Shown here in pieces: positions 19,775-28,467 of a DNA stretch of 64,000 bases (position 1 is the first letter of the stretch; every line of letters starts with the position of its first letter). The position numbers and the translations under genes are program-made. The stretch is from Luteimicrobium xylanilyticum (GTDB lineage: Bacteria; Actinomycetota; Actinomycetes; Actinomycetales; Cellulomonadaceae), in the NCBI RefSeq assembly GCF_009429125.1, contig NZ_CP045529.1, positions 2,108,001 through 2,172,000 on the forward strand, read 5' to 3'. The notes beneath the pieces are model-generated. The model was not told the DNA's origin. It ran no database searches and saw nothing but the letters and a program-made list of their open reading frames with translations.

Positions 19775-20749
19775 ATGGCGAAGCGAGTCACGGCGGCGGA
19801 CGTCGCGCGCTCCCTCGGCGTCTCCCGCGCCACGGTCGGCTTCGTCCTCAACGACACCCCTGGCCAGACCATCTCCGAGCCGACGCGGCGGCGCGTGCTC
19901 GCGGAGGCCGCCCGGCTGGGCTACCGGCCGCACTCGGCCGCGCGGACGCTCGCGAGCGGTCGGAGCCACATCGTCCTCGTCCTGCTCCCGGACTGGCCGG
20001 TGGAGCACAGCATGCGGGCTCACCTCGACGAGGCCTCCCTGGTCCTCGACCGGGCCGGCTACTCGATGGTGACGACGACGCCGCACCCCGGCGGCCAGGC
20101 CGTCCCCCTCTGGCAGAGCCTCGCCCCGGAGGTGGTGCTCGCGCTCACCGAGCTCCGGGACGACGAGTACGAGGCCGTCCGCGCGTCGGGTGCCGCGACC
20201 CTCGTCCCGGGCCGTGACGCCACCGGCCTCGAGCAGGAGCTCGCCTTCACCGAGGGTCCGCGGGTCCAGGTCGAGCACCTGCTCGACACCGGCCGGCGCC
20301 GGATCGCCTACGCGGGCAGCGCCGACCCCCGGCTCGCCGGTCTCGACGCCCAGCGCCACGCGCTCGCCTCGCAGACCCACCTCGCCCTGCGGGGCGAACC
20401 GCTCGCCGCGCGGGCCGTCGTCACCGAGGAGTCGGTCGCCGCGACCGTCGCCGGGTGGTCCGCCGACGGGATCGACGGCGTGGTGGCGTACAACGACGAC
20501 GTCGCGGCGCTCGTCCTGGGCGCCGCCCTGAGGCAGCACCTCGACGTGCCGGGGAGCCTCGCCGTCGTCGGGCACGACGACACGCCCCTCGCCCGTCTGC
20601 TGGTCCCCCCTTTGTCGAGCGTGCGCGTCGACACGGTCGGTCTCGGCCGGTTCCTCGCGGAGCTCGCGCTGAGCCGCGTGACCGACGGCCCGGCTCCGGC
20701 CGTCGGCCCGGAGGCGCACGCCGAGCTCGTCCGGCGCGAGACCAGCTGA
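19775..20749 (+). CDS. LacI family transcriptional regulator
   Basis: A 324-residue sugar-responsive repressor. The N-terminal helix-turn-helix (VTAADVARSLGVSRATVGFVLN) and hinge region (YRPHSAARTLASG) are canonical. The C-terminal two-lobe periplasmic-binding-like domain includes VVAYNDDVAALVLGAAL and VGHDDTPLARLL. It lies directly upstream of and in line with an MFS transporter and two glycoside hydrolases. A perfect palindrome with a central CG sits in the 90 bp after it, so it most likely represses that operon until a sugar from a rhamnosylated or glucosylated compound binds. The effector is not predictable. Confidence 0.92.
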   Translation: MAKRVTAADVARSLGVSRATVGFVLNDTPGQTISEPTRRRVLAEAARLGYRPHSAARTLASGRSHIVLVLLPDWPVEHSMRAHLDEASLVLDRAGYSMVTTTPHPGGQAVPLWQSLAPEVVLALTELRDDEYEAVRASGAATLVPGRDATGLEQELAFTEGPRVQVEHLLDTGRRRIAYAGSADPRLAGLDAQRHALASQTHLALRGEPLAARAVVTEESVAATVAGWSADGIDGVVAYNDDVAALVLGAALRQHLDVPGSLAVVGHDDTPLARLLVPPLSSVRVDTVGLGRFLAELALSRVTDGPAPAVGPEAHAELVRRETS

Positions 20750-20756
20750 CCTCTGA

Positions 20757-20786
20757 TTGCCCTGGCGGCGGACCGTCGCGTATTGT
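20757..20786 (+). promoter_or_regulatory. Promoter of the glycoside operon
   Basis: TTGCCC (20757-20762) and TATTGT (20781-20786) are spaced by 18 bp, a good match to a housekeeping sigma promoter. The start point would fall about 20793, inside the palindromic operator that follows. Confidence 0.6.
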
Positions 20787-20790
20787 CAGG

Positions 20791-20802
20791 TAGCGCGCGC
20801 TA
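20791..20802. promoter_or_regulatory. Probable LacI-type operator
   Basis: TAGCGCGCGCTA is a perfect 12-bp palindrome with a central CG, the form recognised by LacI-family hinge helices. It begins 4 bp downstream of the -10 box, where a bound repressor would block initiation. Confidence 0.65.
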
Positions 20803-20839
20803 GTTCATTCCTGGACGATGGAGACGACGGAGTTCCCGC

Positions 20840-21940
20840 ATGACCCCGACCGGCAAGCCCCTCGCCCCCGTCTCGCCCCCGACGGAGCCACCACCCGACG
20901 TCGCCGTGCCGACCGAACGGGTCGGCCGCGGCTTCCTCGTGCTCTACGGGCTCGCGAACTTCGGCCTCTACCTGACCGTGATGATGCCGGCGCTCTTCAG
21001 CCTGCCGTACAAGGTCGGGCTGGTGGCCCCGCACGACAAGGTGTCCGTGCTCGGGACCGTCGCCACCGCCGGCGCCGTCGTCGGGCTCGTCACCGGGCCG
21101 GTCGCAGGCGCGCTCTCCGACCGCACCCGGACCCGCTTCGGCCGGCGGCGGCCGTGGTTCGTCGGAGGCATCCTCGTGCTCGCGGCCGGTTCGACGATCG
21201 TCGCGCTCGCCGACTCCGTCACCGGGATCGTCCTCGTCCCCGTGCTCGCGCTCGCCGTCACCGGCGGACTGTTCCTGTTCCTGCTCCCGGAGCCGCTGGT
21301 CGAGCTCCCCGCCCAGTCGATCGCCCGGACCTTCCGCGAGCTCGTCTTCGATCCCCGCCGCTATCCCGACTTCTCGCTGCTGTGGGTCAGCAAGCTCTTC
21401 ATGCAGACCGCGCTCGCCTTCCTGTCGACCTACCAGCTCTACTTCCTGCTGGACCGGCTCGGGTTCACGGCCGAGGAGGCCGGCGCGAAGCTCAGCATCG
21501 CCGGGGGTGTCGGGATCGTCGTCACCATGACGTTCGCCGTCGTCTCCGGGACGCTGTCGGACCGGCTCAAGCGGCGCAAGATCTTCGTCCTCGGGTCGGC
21601 CGTGCTCGCCGCGACCGGGCTCGCACTGATGGCCGTCTGCGACGGATATGCCCTGTTCTTCGTCGCCGTCATGTTCATCCTCGGCGCCGCCGGGATGTTC
21701 GGCTCGGTCGACGTCGCTCTCGCCAGCGACCTGGTCCCCGACCGGGCACAGGCGGGCCGGTGGATGACGACCTACAACATGTCCGCCACCCTGTCGACGG
21801 CGGTCGGCCCCCTCCTCGGTGCGGCCCTGCTCGCGATCGGGTCCGCCGACAGCACCAACTACACGGCCCTGTTCCTCGCCGGAGCCGTCTTCTCGCTCGT
21901 GGCCGGCCTCCTGGTCACCTTCATCAAGGAAGCCCGATGA
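20840..21940 (+). CDS. MFS sugar transporter with apparent internal deletion
   Basis: A major facilitator superfamily permease of only 366 residues, where relatives of this type usually have about 420-440. The N-terminal part has three recognisable helices with GALSDRTRTRFGRRRPW between TM2 and TM3. After TM4 begins (DSVTGIVL, residue 132) the sequence jumps to VPVLALAVTGGLF, which fits TM6, and then to the central loop (DPRRYPDF) and TM7-12 with SDRLKRRKIF. The TM4-TM5 stretch carrying the usual PDxVPxxxRG-like loop is missing, in frame. The protein would have about ten helices, so its activity is doubtful. The stop overlaps the GH3 start (ATGA). Likely substrate, from context: a small plant glycoside or disaccharide. 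Confidence 0.85.
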   Translation: MTPTGKPLAPVSPPTEPPPDVAVPTERVGRGFLVLYGLANFGLYLTVMMPALFSLPYKVGLVAPHDKVSVLGTVATAGAVVGLVTGPVAGALSDRTRTRFGRRRPWFVGGILVLAAGSTIVALADSVTGIVLVPVLALAVTGGLFLFLLPEPLVELPAQSIARTFRELVFDPRRYPDFSLLWVSKLFMQTALAFLSTYQLYFLLDRLGFTAEEAGAKLSIAGGVGIVVTMTFAVVSGTLSDRLKRRKIFVLGSAVLAATGLALMAVCDGYALFFVAVMFILGAAGMFGSVDVALASDLVPDRAQAGRWMTTYNMSATLSTAVGPLLGAALLAIGSADSTNYTALFLAGAVFSLVAGLLVTFIKEAR

Positions 21941-24378
21941 CCGCCGACACCGCCCGCGCAGGACGCCGCACCGACGCCCTCCTGCACGCCCTGACGCTCC
22001 AGGAGAAGGCACGCCTCCTCGAAGGGAGCGGCTCCTGGGGGACGCACGCCGTGGAACGGCTCGGGATCCGCAGCCTCTTCCTGACCGACGGCCCCCACGG
22101 CGTCCGCAAGGTGCGCGAGGCGGACGGCGCGTTCGGGGTGGGCGACAACCTGCCGTCGACGGCGTTCCCACCCGCCGTGACCGTCGCCAGCACCTGGGAC
22201 CCCGCCTACGCCGAGGGCCTCGGGACCGCGATCGGGCACGAGGCCGCCGACCTCGACGTCGACGTCCTGCTCGCACCCGGGGTCAACATCAAGCGCAACC
22301 CGCTGTGCGGCCGAAACTTCGAGTACTACGCGGAAGACCCGCTGCTCTCCGGAGCGCTCGGCGCCGCGTTCGTGCGCGGCCTGCAGAGCCAGGGCGTCGC
22401 CGCGTCGGTCAAGCACTTCGCCGCGAACTCGAACGAGGACTTCCGCTTCGTCGGCGACAGCCTCGTCGACGAGCGCGCCCTGCGCGAGATCTACCTCTCC
22501 CAGTTCGAACGGGTCGTGCGCGAGGGCCGCCCCGCGACGGTGATGTCCGCCTACAACGCCGTCAACGGCGTCTTCAGCTCCGAGAACCGGGAGCTCCTCA
22601 CCGACATCCTGCGCGACGAGTGGGGCTTCGACGGCCTCGTCGTCACCGACTGGGGCGCCACCCACGACCGGGTCGCCGGCCTCCGGGCCGGCTGCGAGCT
22701 CGACATGCCCGGCGACACCCCGCACAACCGGGCCGCGATCCTCGACGCGGTCCGGAGCGGGGCCCTGTCCCAGGACGAGCTGGACCGCGCCGTGCTGCGG
22801 ATGCTCGCGCTCGTCGAGCGCTGCGACCGCGCCGACAGGCCCACCACCCCGCACGACCCGGCCGCGCACGCCGCGCTCGCGTGCGAGGTCGCGACCGCGG
22901 GCGCCGTGCTGCTCGCCAACGACGGGACGCTGCCGCTGGACCCCGGAGCCGACCTCGTCGTCGTGGGCGAGCTCTTCGAGCGGATGCGCTTCCAGGGCGC
23001 CGGCTCCTCGCTCATCAACCCGACGGACCTCGTGACCCCGAAGGACGCCTTCGACGCGCGAGGCGTCCGCTACCGGTACGCGCGCGGGTACCGCGCCCTC
23101 GACACCACGCCCGACGCCGCCCTCGAACGTGAGGCGCTCGCGGCCGCGCAGGGCGGCGCGACGGTCCTCTTCTTCGGCGGGCTCGGCGACCTCGAGGAGA
23201 GCGAGGGCTTCGACCGCACGACCATGGCGATGAGCGACGCGCAGACCGCGCTGCTCACCAGGCTCCTGGACCAGGGGGCGCGCGTCGTCGTCGTGCTCTT
23301 CGCGGGCTCCCCGGTCGAGCTGCCCTTCGCGGACCGCGTGGCGGGCATCCTCGACATGCACCTGCCCGGCCAGCGCGGCGGCGAGGCCGCCGCACGCCTG
23401 CTCTTCGGTGAGGCCGACCCGTCCGGGAGGCTCGCAGAGAGCTGGCCCCTGACCGCCGCCGACGCGAGCTCCGCGGCCGACTTCGACCGCGGGCGCCGAG
23501 CCCGCTACCTCGAGTCGGTCTACGTCGGCTACCGGTACCACGACGCGGCCGGGACCGTGCTGCGGTACCCGTTCGGGCACGGCCTGTCCTACACGCGCTT
23601 CGCCCACCGCGACCTCGTCGTCACCGAGGACGACGGCGTCGTCGTGGTCACGGGCGTCGTGGAGAACGTCGGTGACCGGGACGGCACCGAGGTCGTGCAG
23701 GTGTACGTCGTGAACAACCGGGGCAAGGTGTTCAAGCCGGCGAAGGAGCTGCGGGGCTTCGCCCGCGTGGCCGTCCCCGCCGGTGCGAGCGCGCCGTTCC
23801 GGGTCACGTTCCCGCTGCAGGACCTCGCCTACTGGGACGTCGCCGAGCACGGCTGGGTGCTCGAGAACGGCGACTACGAGGTCGCCGTGGCTGCGTCTGC
23901 GGCCGACGTCCGGCTCCGTGCACCGCTCGTCGTCACCTCCGGGCGCGACTCGCGCTCGCCCTACCCCGCGGCCGTGGACGCCGAGTACGCCCGCCCGCCC
24001 CGAGGCGTGCCCGCGAGCTTTCCCGCGCTGCTCGGCCGCGACGTGCCGCAGGAGCGCCGGACGAACCGGCTCACCACCGAGACCCGGCTGATCGACGCCC
24101 GACGCTCCTTCGTGGGAGCGATCATGCTGCGCGCCGTGTCGGCCCGGGTCCGCAAGGAGTACCGCAGGGCGCTCGCGCTGCCGGACGGCCCGGAACGCGA
24201 CGCGCAGGTGAAGAACGCCCACTTCATCCTCCGGATGATGCCGTTCCAGTCGCTCCGCAGCATGGCGATGTCCTCGGCCGGTGCGCTCCCCGCCCACGTG
24301 GCGGAGGGCATCGCGCAGATCGCAGCGTGCCACCCCCTGCGGGGGCTGCGCACGATCGCGAGGGAAGGCGCCGCATGA
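21937..24378 (+). CDS. Glycoside hydrolase family 3 beta-glucosidase-like, cytoplasmic
   Basis: A retaining GH3 enzyme of 813 residues that removes terminal beta-linked sugars, probably glucose. The N-terminal domain has LTDGPHGVR, KHFAANSNE and the nucleophile Asp238 in VVTDWGA. The second alpha/beta domain has GGLGDLEESEGFDR, and a fibronectin-III-like domain includes YPFGHGLSYTRF. A helical tail of about 125 residues (RNRLTTET-like TNRLTTETRLIDARRS to the end) is seen in some cytoplasmic GH3 enzymes. There is no signal peptide. It is coupled to the MFS gene before it and the GH78 gene after it by ATGA overlaps, so sugars are imported first and hydrolysed inside. Confidence 0.92.
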   Translation: MTADTARAGRRTDALLHALTLQEKARLLEGSGSWGTHAVERLGIRSLFLTDGPHGVRKVREADGAFGVGDNLPSTAFPPAVTVASTWDPAYAEGLGTAIGHEAADLDVDVLLAPGVNIKRNPLCGRNFEYYAEDPLLSGALGAAFVRGLQSQGVAASVKHFAANSNEDFRFVGDSLVDERALREIYLSQFERVVREGRPATVMSAYNAVNGVFSSENRELLTDILRDEWGFDGLVVTDWGATHDRVAGLRAGCELDMPGDTPHNRAAILDAVRSGALSQDELDRAVLRMLALVERCDRADRPTTPHDPAAHAALACEVATAGAVLLANDGTLPLDPGADLVVVGELFERMRFQGAGSSLINPTDLVTPKDAFDARGVRYRYARGYRALDTTPDAALEREALAAAQGGATVLFFGGLGDLEESEGFDRTTMAMSDAQTALLTRLLDQGARVVVVLFAGSPVELPFADRVAGILDMHLPGQRGGEAAARLLFGEADPSGRLAESWPLTAADASSAADFDRGRRARYLESVYVGYRYHDAAGTVLRYPFGHGLSYTRFAHRDLVVTEDDGVVVVTGVVENVGDRDGTEVVQVYVVNNRGKVFKPAKELRGFARVAVPAGASAPFRVTFPLQDLAYWDVAEHGWVLENGDYEVAVAASAADVRLRAPLVVTSGRDSRSPYPAAVDAEYARPPRGVPASFPALLGRDVPQERRTNRLTTETRLIDARRSFVGAIMLRAVSARVRKEYRRALALPDGPERDAQVKNAHFILRMMPFQSLRSMAMSSAGALPAHVAEGIAQIAACHPLRGLRTIAREGAA

Positions 24379-26963
24379 GGATCCGCACGCTCACCACGGA
24401 CTCCGTGCCCGCCGGGCTCCTCACCGACGAGCCGCCGCGGATCGGCTTCGCCCTGTCCTCCGACGCGCCCGGCGAGGCGCTCGCGTCGGCGACCGTCACG
24501 GTCGGCGACTGGTCCGTCGAGACCCGGGACCAGGTCGCGACCGTCTACACGGGTCCGCTCGCCCCCCGCACCGAGTACCCCGTCCACGTCCGAGCGACCG
24601 GCACCAGCGGCGAGACCGCCGAGGCGAGCACGACCTTCCGCACCGGCCGGCTGGGCCTCCCCTGGACCGCCCGCTGGATCACCGACGGCACCTATCGCAC
24701 GCCCCGCAAGCAGTCCCCCGTCCCGATGGCGTTCCGGCGGCGGTTCCGCGTCCGGCCCGGCCTGCGCCGCGCGTGGGTCGAGTGCACCGCGCTCGGCGTC
24801 TACGAGCTCGCGCTCGACGGCGCGAAGGTCGGCGAGGACCACTTCGCCCCCGGCTTCACGTCCTACCACCACCAGCTCCAGTACCAGACCTACGACCTCG
24901 ACGTCGCCGGGCTGACCGCCGGGACCCACACCGTCCTGGCGACGGTCGCCGGCGGCTGGGCGGTCGGGTCGTTCACGCACCGGCGCAAGAACAAGACCTA
25001 CGCGCCCCGGCAGGCGCTCCTCGCCGAGCTCCACCTCGTGTACGACGACGGCACCGAGGTCGTCGCGACCGGCCCCGACTGGGAGGTGAGCACCGACGGC
25101 CCGTACCGTGCGGCCGAGTGGTACGACGGCGAGACCTTCGACGCCCGGGTGCGCGAGGAGGACCAGACCTGGCGGCCCGTGAGCGTCACGAAGCCGTCGG
25201 GGGCGCCGGTGCTGTCGGCCCGGTACGGGCCGGCGGTGCGCGTCCAGGACACGCTGCGCCCGGTGTCCCGCACGGTCGCGCCGAGCGGGGAGCTCGTCTA
25301 CGACTTCGGGCAGAACTTCGCCGGGGTGGTACGGGCCCGTCTGCGAGGCGAAGAGGGCCAGGTGGTGGTCTTCCGGCACGCCGAGGTCCTCGTGGACGAC
25401 GAGCTCTTCGTGACGTCGCTGCGGACCGCGCGGGCGACCGCCACCTACACGTGCGTCGAGGGCGCGCAGGAGTACTCGCCGCGCCTGACCTACATGGGCT
25501 TCCGGTACGTCGGCGTCTCCGGCGTCGCCCCCGAGGACCTCGAGCTCGAGGCGCTCGTGCTGCACTCCGACCTGCCGGAGACCGGGACGTTCCGCTGCTC
25601 CGACCCGCTCGTCGACCGCCTGCAGGAAGCGATCCGCTGGGGCGGCCGGTCCAACTTCGTCGACATCCCCACGGACTGCCCGCAGCGTGACGAACGCGAG
25701 GGTTGGACGGGCGACTACGCCGTCTTCGCCCCCACCGCGTCCTTCAACTTCGACATGAGCAGGTTCCTGCGCAAGTGGCTGCGGGACGTCGGTGCCGAGC
25801 AGGGACGGGGCGGTGGGATCCCGATGGTGGTGCCGAAGGCCGGCACGCCCTTCCCGGCCATGGCCACCGCGTGCTGGGGCGACGTCTGCGTCCTGGCACC
25901 GTGGGCGGAGTACCTCGCGCGTGGTGACGTCGGGCTCCTGCGCGAGCAGTACCCGACCATGCGTCGGTTCCTCGGGGCAGCGGCCTGGTGGTCGCGCCTG
26001 CTGTCCGTCCGCCCCGACCGACGACAGGTGTGGCGGTTCCCGTTCCACTTCGGCGACTGGACCGCGCCCGGCGTCGGCGTCAAGGAGTGGCTGCACCGGG
26101 GCCGCTGGGTGGCCACGGCCTACCACGCGAACTCGTGCGCGATCGCCGCGCGCGTCGCCGACCTGCTGGGCGAGGCCGACGACGCGCGGGCGTTCCGCGA
26201 GCGGCGGGACAGCATCGTGCGCGCGTACCGCAACGTGTTCACCGACGGCTCGGGCACGCTCCACGAGGAGTTCCAGACGGGCTACGTCCTGCCGCTCGCG
26301 TTCGGCATGACCGACGGCGCCGAGACCCGGACCATGGCCGACAACCTGGTCCGCCTCGTCGACGACGCGGACGGCCACCTCGCCACCGGGTTCCCCGGCA
26401 CGCCCCACCTGCTGTTCGCGCTCTCCGACAACGGCCGGGTCGACGAGGCGTTCGCGCTCCTGCTCGAACGGACCTGCCCGTCGTGGCTGTACATGATCGA
26501 GTCGGGCGGGACCACGATCTGGGAGCGCTGGGACGCGCTCAGGCCCGACGGCACCGTGAACGTCGCGGACCTCTCGGGCGGGTCCGACGACGACTCCGGC
26601 GGCGGCATGGTCTCGTTCAACCACTACGCGGCGGGAGCCGTCGGGGAGTGGCTGTACCGCCGCGTCGCCGGGATCGAGCCGGTCGAGGGCGGGTACCGGA
26701 CCTTCCGGGTCGCGCCGCTGCTGGGCGGCGGGATGACCTTCGCCGAAGCGACCGTCGAGACCCCGTACGGCCGTGCGGCCTCGTCCTGGACGCTGACCGG
26801 CGCGGAGTTCCGCCTCCGGGTCGAGGTGCCGGTCTCGACGACGTGCCGGGCCGAGCTGCCCGACGGGACCACGGTCGACCTCGCCAGCGGGACCCACGAG
26901 CTCGCCTGCCGGGTCCCTGCCCCGGCCTCCACCCGTACCGCCTCCGTTCCCCCTGCCTCCTGA
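24375..26963 (+). CDS. Glycoside hydrolase family 78 alpha-L-rhamnosidase, cytoplasmic
   Basis: An inverting rhamnosidase of 862 residues. An N-terminal beta domain (HVRATGTSGETAEAST) is followed by the carbohydrate-binding N domain with VECTALGVYELALDG, a linking beta-sandwich with YDFGQNFAGV, the (alpha/alpha)6 catalytic domain and a C-terminal beta domain. The family signature TDCPQRDEREGWTGD is intact, with the likely general acid among E440 and E442, and GGTTIWERWD carries the second acidic residue. No signal peptide is present. ATGA overlap with the GH3 gene means the pair is made together, which fits stepwise breakdown of rhamnosyl-glucosides such as rutinose- or neohesperidose-type plant compounds. 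Confidence 0.93.
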   Translation: MRIRTLTTDSVPAGLLTDEPPRIGFALSSDAPGEALASATVTVGDWSVETRDQVATVYTGPLAPRTEYPVHVRATGTSGETAEASTTFRTGRLGLPWTARWITDGTYRTPRKQSPVPMAFRRRFRVRPGLRRAWVECTALGVYELALDGAKVGEDHFAPGFTSYHHQLQYQTYDLDVAGLTAGTHTVLATVAGGWAVGSFTHRRKNKTYAPRQALLAELHLVYDDGTEVVATGPDWEVSTDGPYRAAEWYDGETFDARVREEDQTWRPVSVTKPSGAPVLSARYGPAVRVQDTLRPVSRTVAPSGELVYDFGQNFAGVVRARLRGEEGQVVVFRHAEVLVDDELFVTSLRTARATATYTCVEGAQEYSPRLTYMGFRYVGVSGVAPEDLELEALVLHSDLPETGTFRCSDPLVDRLQEAIRWGGRSNFVDIPTDCPQRDEREGWTGDYAVFAPTASFNFDMSRFLRKWLRDVGAEQGRGGGIPMVVPKAGTPFPAMATACWGDVCVLAPWAEYLARGDVGLLREQYPTMRRFLGAAAWWSRLLSVRPDRRQVWRFPFHFGDWTAPGVGVKEWLHRGRWVATAYHANSCAIAARVADLLGEADDARAFRERRDSIVRAYRNVFTDGSGTLHEEFQTGYVLPLAFGMTDGAETRTMADNLVRLVDDADGHLATGFPGTPHLLFALSDNGRVDEAFALLLERTCPSWLYMIESGGTTIWERWDALRPDGTVNVADLSGGSDDDSGGGMVSFNHYAAGAVGEWLYRRVAGIEPVEGGYRTFRVAPLLGGGMTFAEATVETPYGRAASSWTLTGAEFRLRVEVPVSTTCRAELPDGTTVDLASGTHELACRVPAPASTRTASVPPAS

Positions 26964-26979
26964 CCCGAGAGGAACCACC

Positions 26980-28425
26980 GTGCCGCACACCACCCGACGC
27001 CGCGTCCTGCTCACCGGCGCGACCGGCAACTGGGGTCGGGCGACGCTCCGCGAGCTGCGCCGCCGCGACACCGTGGACGTCGTCGCTCTTGCGATGCCGA
27101 CGCCGACGGACCGCGCCGTCCTCGCCGAGTTCGACGACATGCCCGCTCTCAGCGTCGTCTGGGGCGACCTGACGCGGTACGACGACGTCGCGCGCGCCGT
27201 GCGGGACGTCGACGTCGTCCTGCACGTCGGGGCGGTCGTCTCCCCCGCTGCCGACGTGAACCCGCGGCTCGCCTGGCGGGTCAACCTCGGTTCGATCCAG
27301 AACATCGTCCGCGCGGTCAAGGCGCTGCCCGACCCCGGACGCGTCGCCGTCGTGGGCGTCGGATCGGTGGCCGAGACGGGCGACCGGCAGGCGCCGCACC
27401 ACTGGGGCCGCGTCGGCGACCCGCTCCGCGTGTCGTGGTTCGACGAGTACGGGCAGACGAAGGTCGCCGCCGAGAAGCTCCTCGTCGAGTCCGGCCTACC
27501 GCGCTGGGCGTGGCTCCGGCAGACCGGGATCTTCCACCCGGGGATGCTCGAGATCCGCGACCCGATCATGACCCACTCGCCGTTCGCCGGCGTCATGGAG
27601 TGGGTCTCCGACGAGGACTCGGCCAGGCTGCTCGCCGGCATCGCGGAAGGCGCGCCCGACGAGCTCTGGCAGGGGATCTACGACGTCGGCGGCGGTGAGG
27701 GCTGGCGCCTGACCAACTGGGAGCTGCAGACCGCGATCGGCTCGGCCATGGGCGTGGAGGACATCCGTGCGTGGTACGAGCGGCGGTGGTTCGCGCTGAA
27801 GAACTTCCACGGCCAGTGGTACACCGACTCGGACCGGCTCCACGAGCTCGTCCCGTTCCGTAACGACACCTTCGCCGACGCGATGGCGCGCGCCCTCGCG
27901 GCCGCGCCGCCGTCGGTCCGCAACGCGGGGCGGGTCCCCGCATGGATCGTGAAGAACCTCGTGATGCGCCCGCTGGCCCACCGCGAACGCGGGACGATGC
28001 ACGCGGTCCGGCACCGCTCGCGGGACGAGGTGGCGGCGCACTTCGGCTCCGTCGCCGACTGGGAGCGGATCGGGGGGTGGGACGGCTTCGAGCCGCCCTC
28101 ACCCTCCCGCGTACCCACGACCCTCGACCACGGCTACGACGAGTCGCTCCCGCCGGCGCGGTGGGACGCGCCCCTCTACGCCGAGGCCGCGCAGTTCCGC
28201 GGCGGCGAGCTCCTCAGCCAGGACGCCGTCCCCGGCGCGGTCGGCCGGCCGCTCGTGTGGCGTTGCGGGCTCGGGCACGTGTTCGCCGGCAGCCCGCGCC
28301 TCGTGCTGCCCGGCGGTCACTGGTGCCCCGAGTGCGTGCGCGACACCGCCGGGTACGGCGCCCAGGCCGAGCACAACCACTTCCTCGCGCAGCTCGAGGG
28401 CGCCGGCGACCGCGTCGGCGTCTGA
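26980..28425 (+). CDS. NAD-dependent epimerase/dehydratase fused to a C-terminal zinc ribbon
   Basis: An extended SDR protein of 481 residues, far longer than a typical 300-residue SDR. The Rossmann motif GATGNWG is at residues 13-19 and the catalytic pair is Y157 and K161 (YGQTK). After about residue 300 comes an unusual extension that ends in a compact metal site: C429 and H433 in WRCGLGHVF, then C449 and C452 in WCPEC. The spacing CxxxH-x15-CxxC resembles treble-clef or zinc-ribbon tails. GAGAGGAACC precedes the GTG. It is the last gene of the glycoside operon, 16 bp after the rhamnosidase, so it may oxidise or epimerise a sugar or aglycone released there. Substrate unknown. Confidence 0.85.
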   Translation: MPHTTRRRVLLTGATGNWGRATLRELRRRDTVDVVALAMPTPTDRAVLAEFDDMPALSVVWGDLTRYDDVARAVRDVDVVLHVGAVVSPAADVNPRLAWRVNLGSIQNIVRAVKALPDPGRVAVVGVGSVAETGDRQAPHHWGRVGDPLRVSWFDEYGQTKVAAEKLLVESGLPRWAWLRQTGIFHPGMLEIRDPIMTHSPFAGVMEWVSDEDSARLLAGIAEGAPDELWQGIYDVGGGEGWRLTNWELQTAIGSAMGVEDIRAWYERRWFALKNFHGQWYTDSDRLHELVPFRNDTFADAMARALAAAPPSVRNAGRVPAWIVKNLVMRPLAHRERGTMHAVRHRSRDEVAAHFGSVADWERIGGWDGFEPPSPSRVPTTLDHGYDESLPPARWDAPLYAEAAQFRGGELLSQDAVPGAVGRPLVWRCGLGHVFAGSPRLVLPGGHWCPECVRDTAGYGAQAEHNHFLAQLEGAGDRVGV

Positions 28426-28459
28426 CCGGGTCGGGCCCGGCAGCGAGGCGGTCGCCGGC
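28402..28459. terminator. Nested inverted repeat between convergent genes
   Basis: GCCGGCGACCGC (28402-28413) pairs perfectly with GCGGTCGCCGGC (28448-28459), and an inner CCGGG/CCCGG hairpin lies between them. It lies at the end of the SDR gene and before the convergent siderophore gene end, so it may stop both transcripts. No T-run is seen. Confidence 0.5.
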
Positions 28460-28467
28460 TGCGCTGC

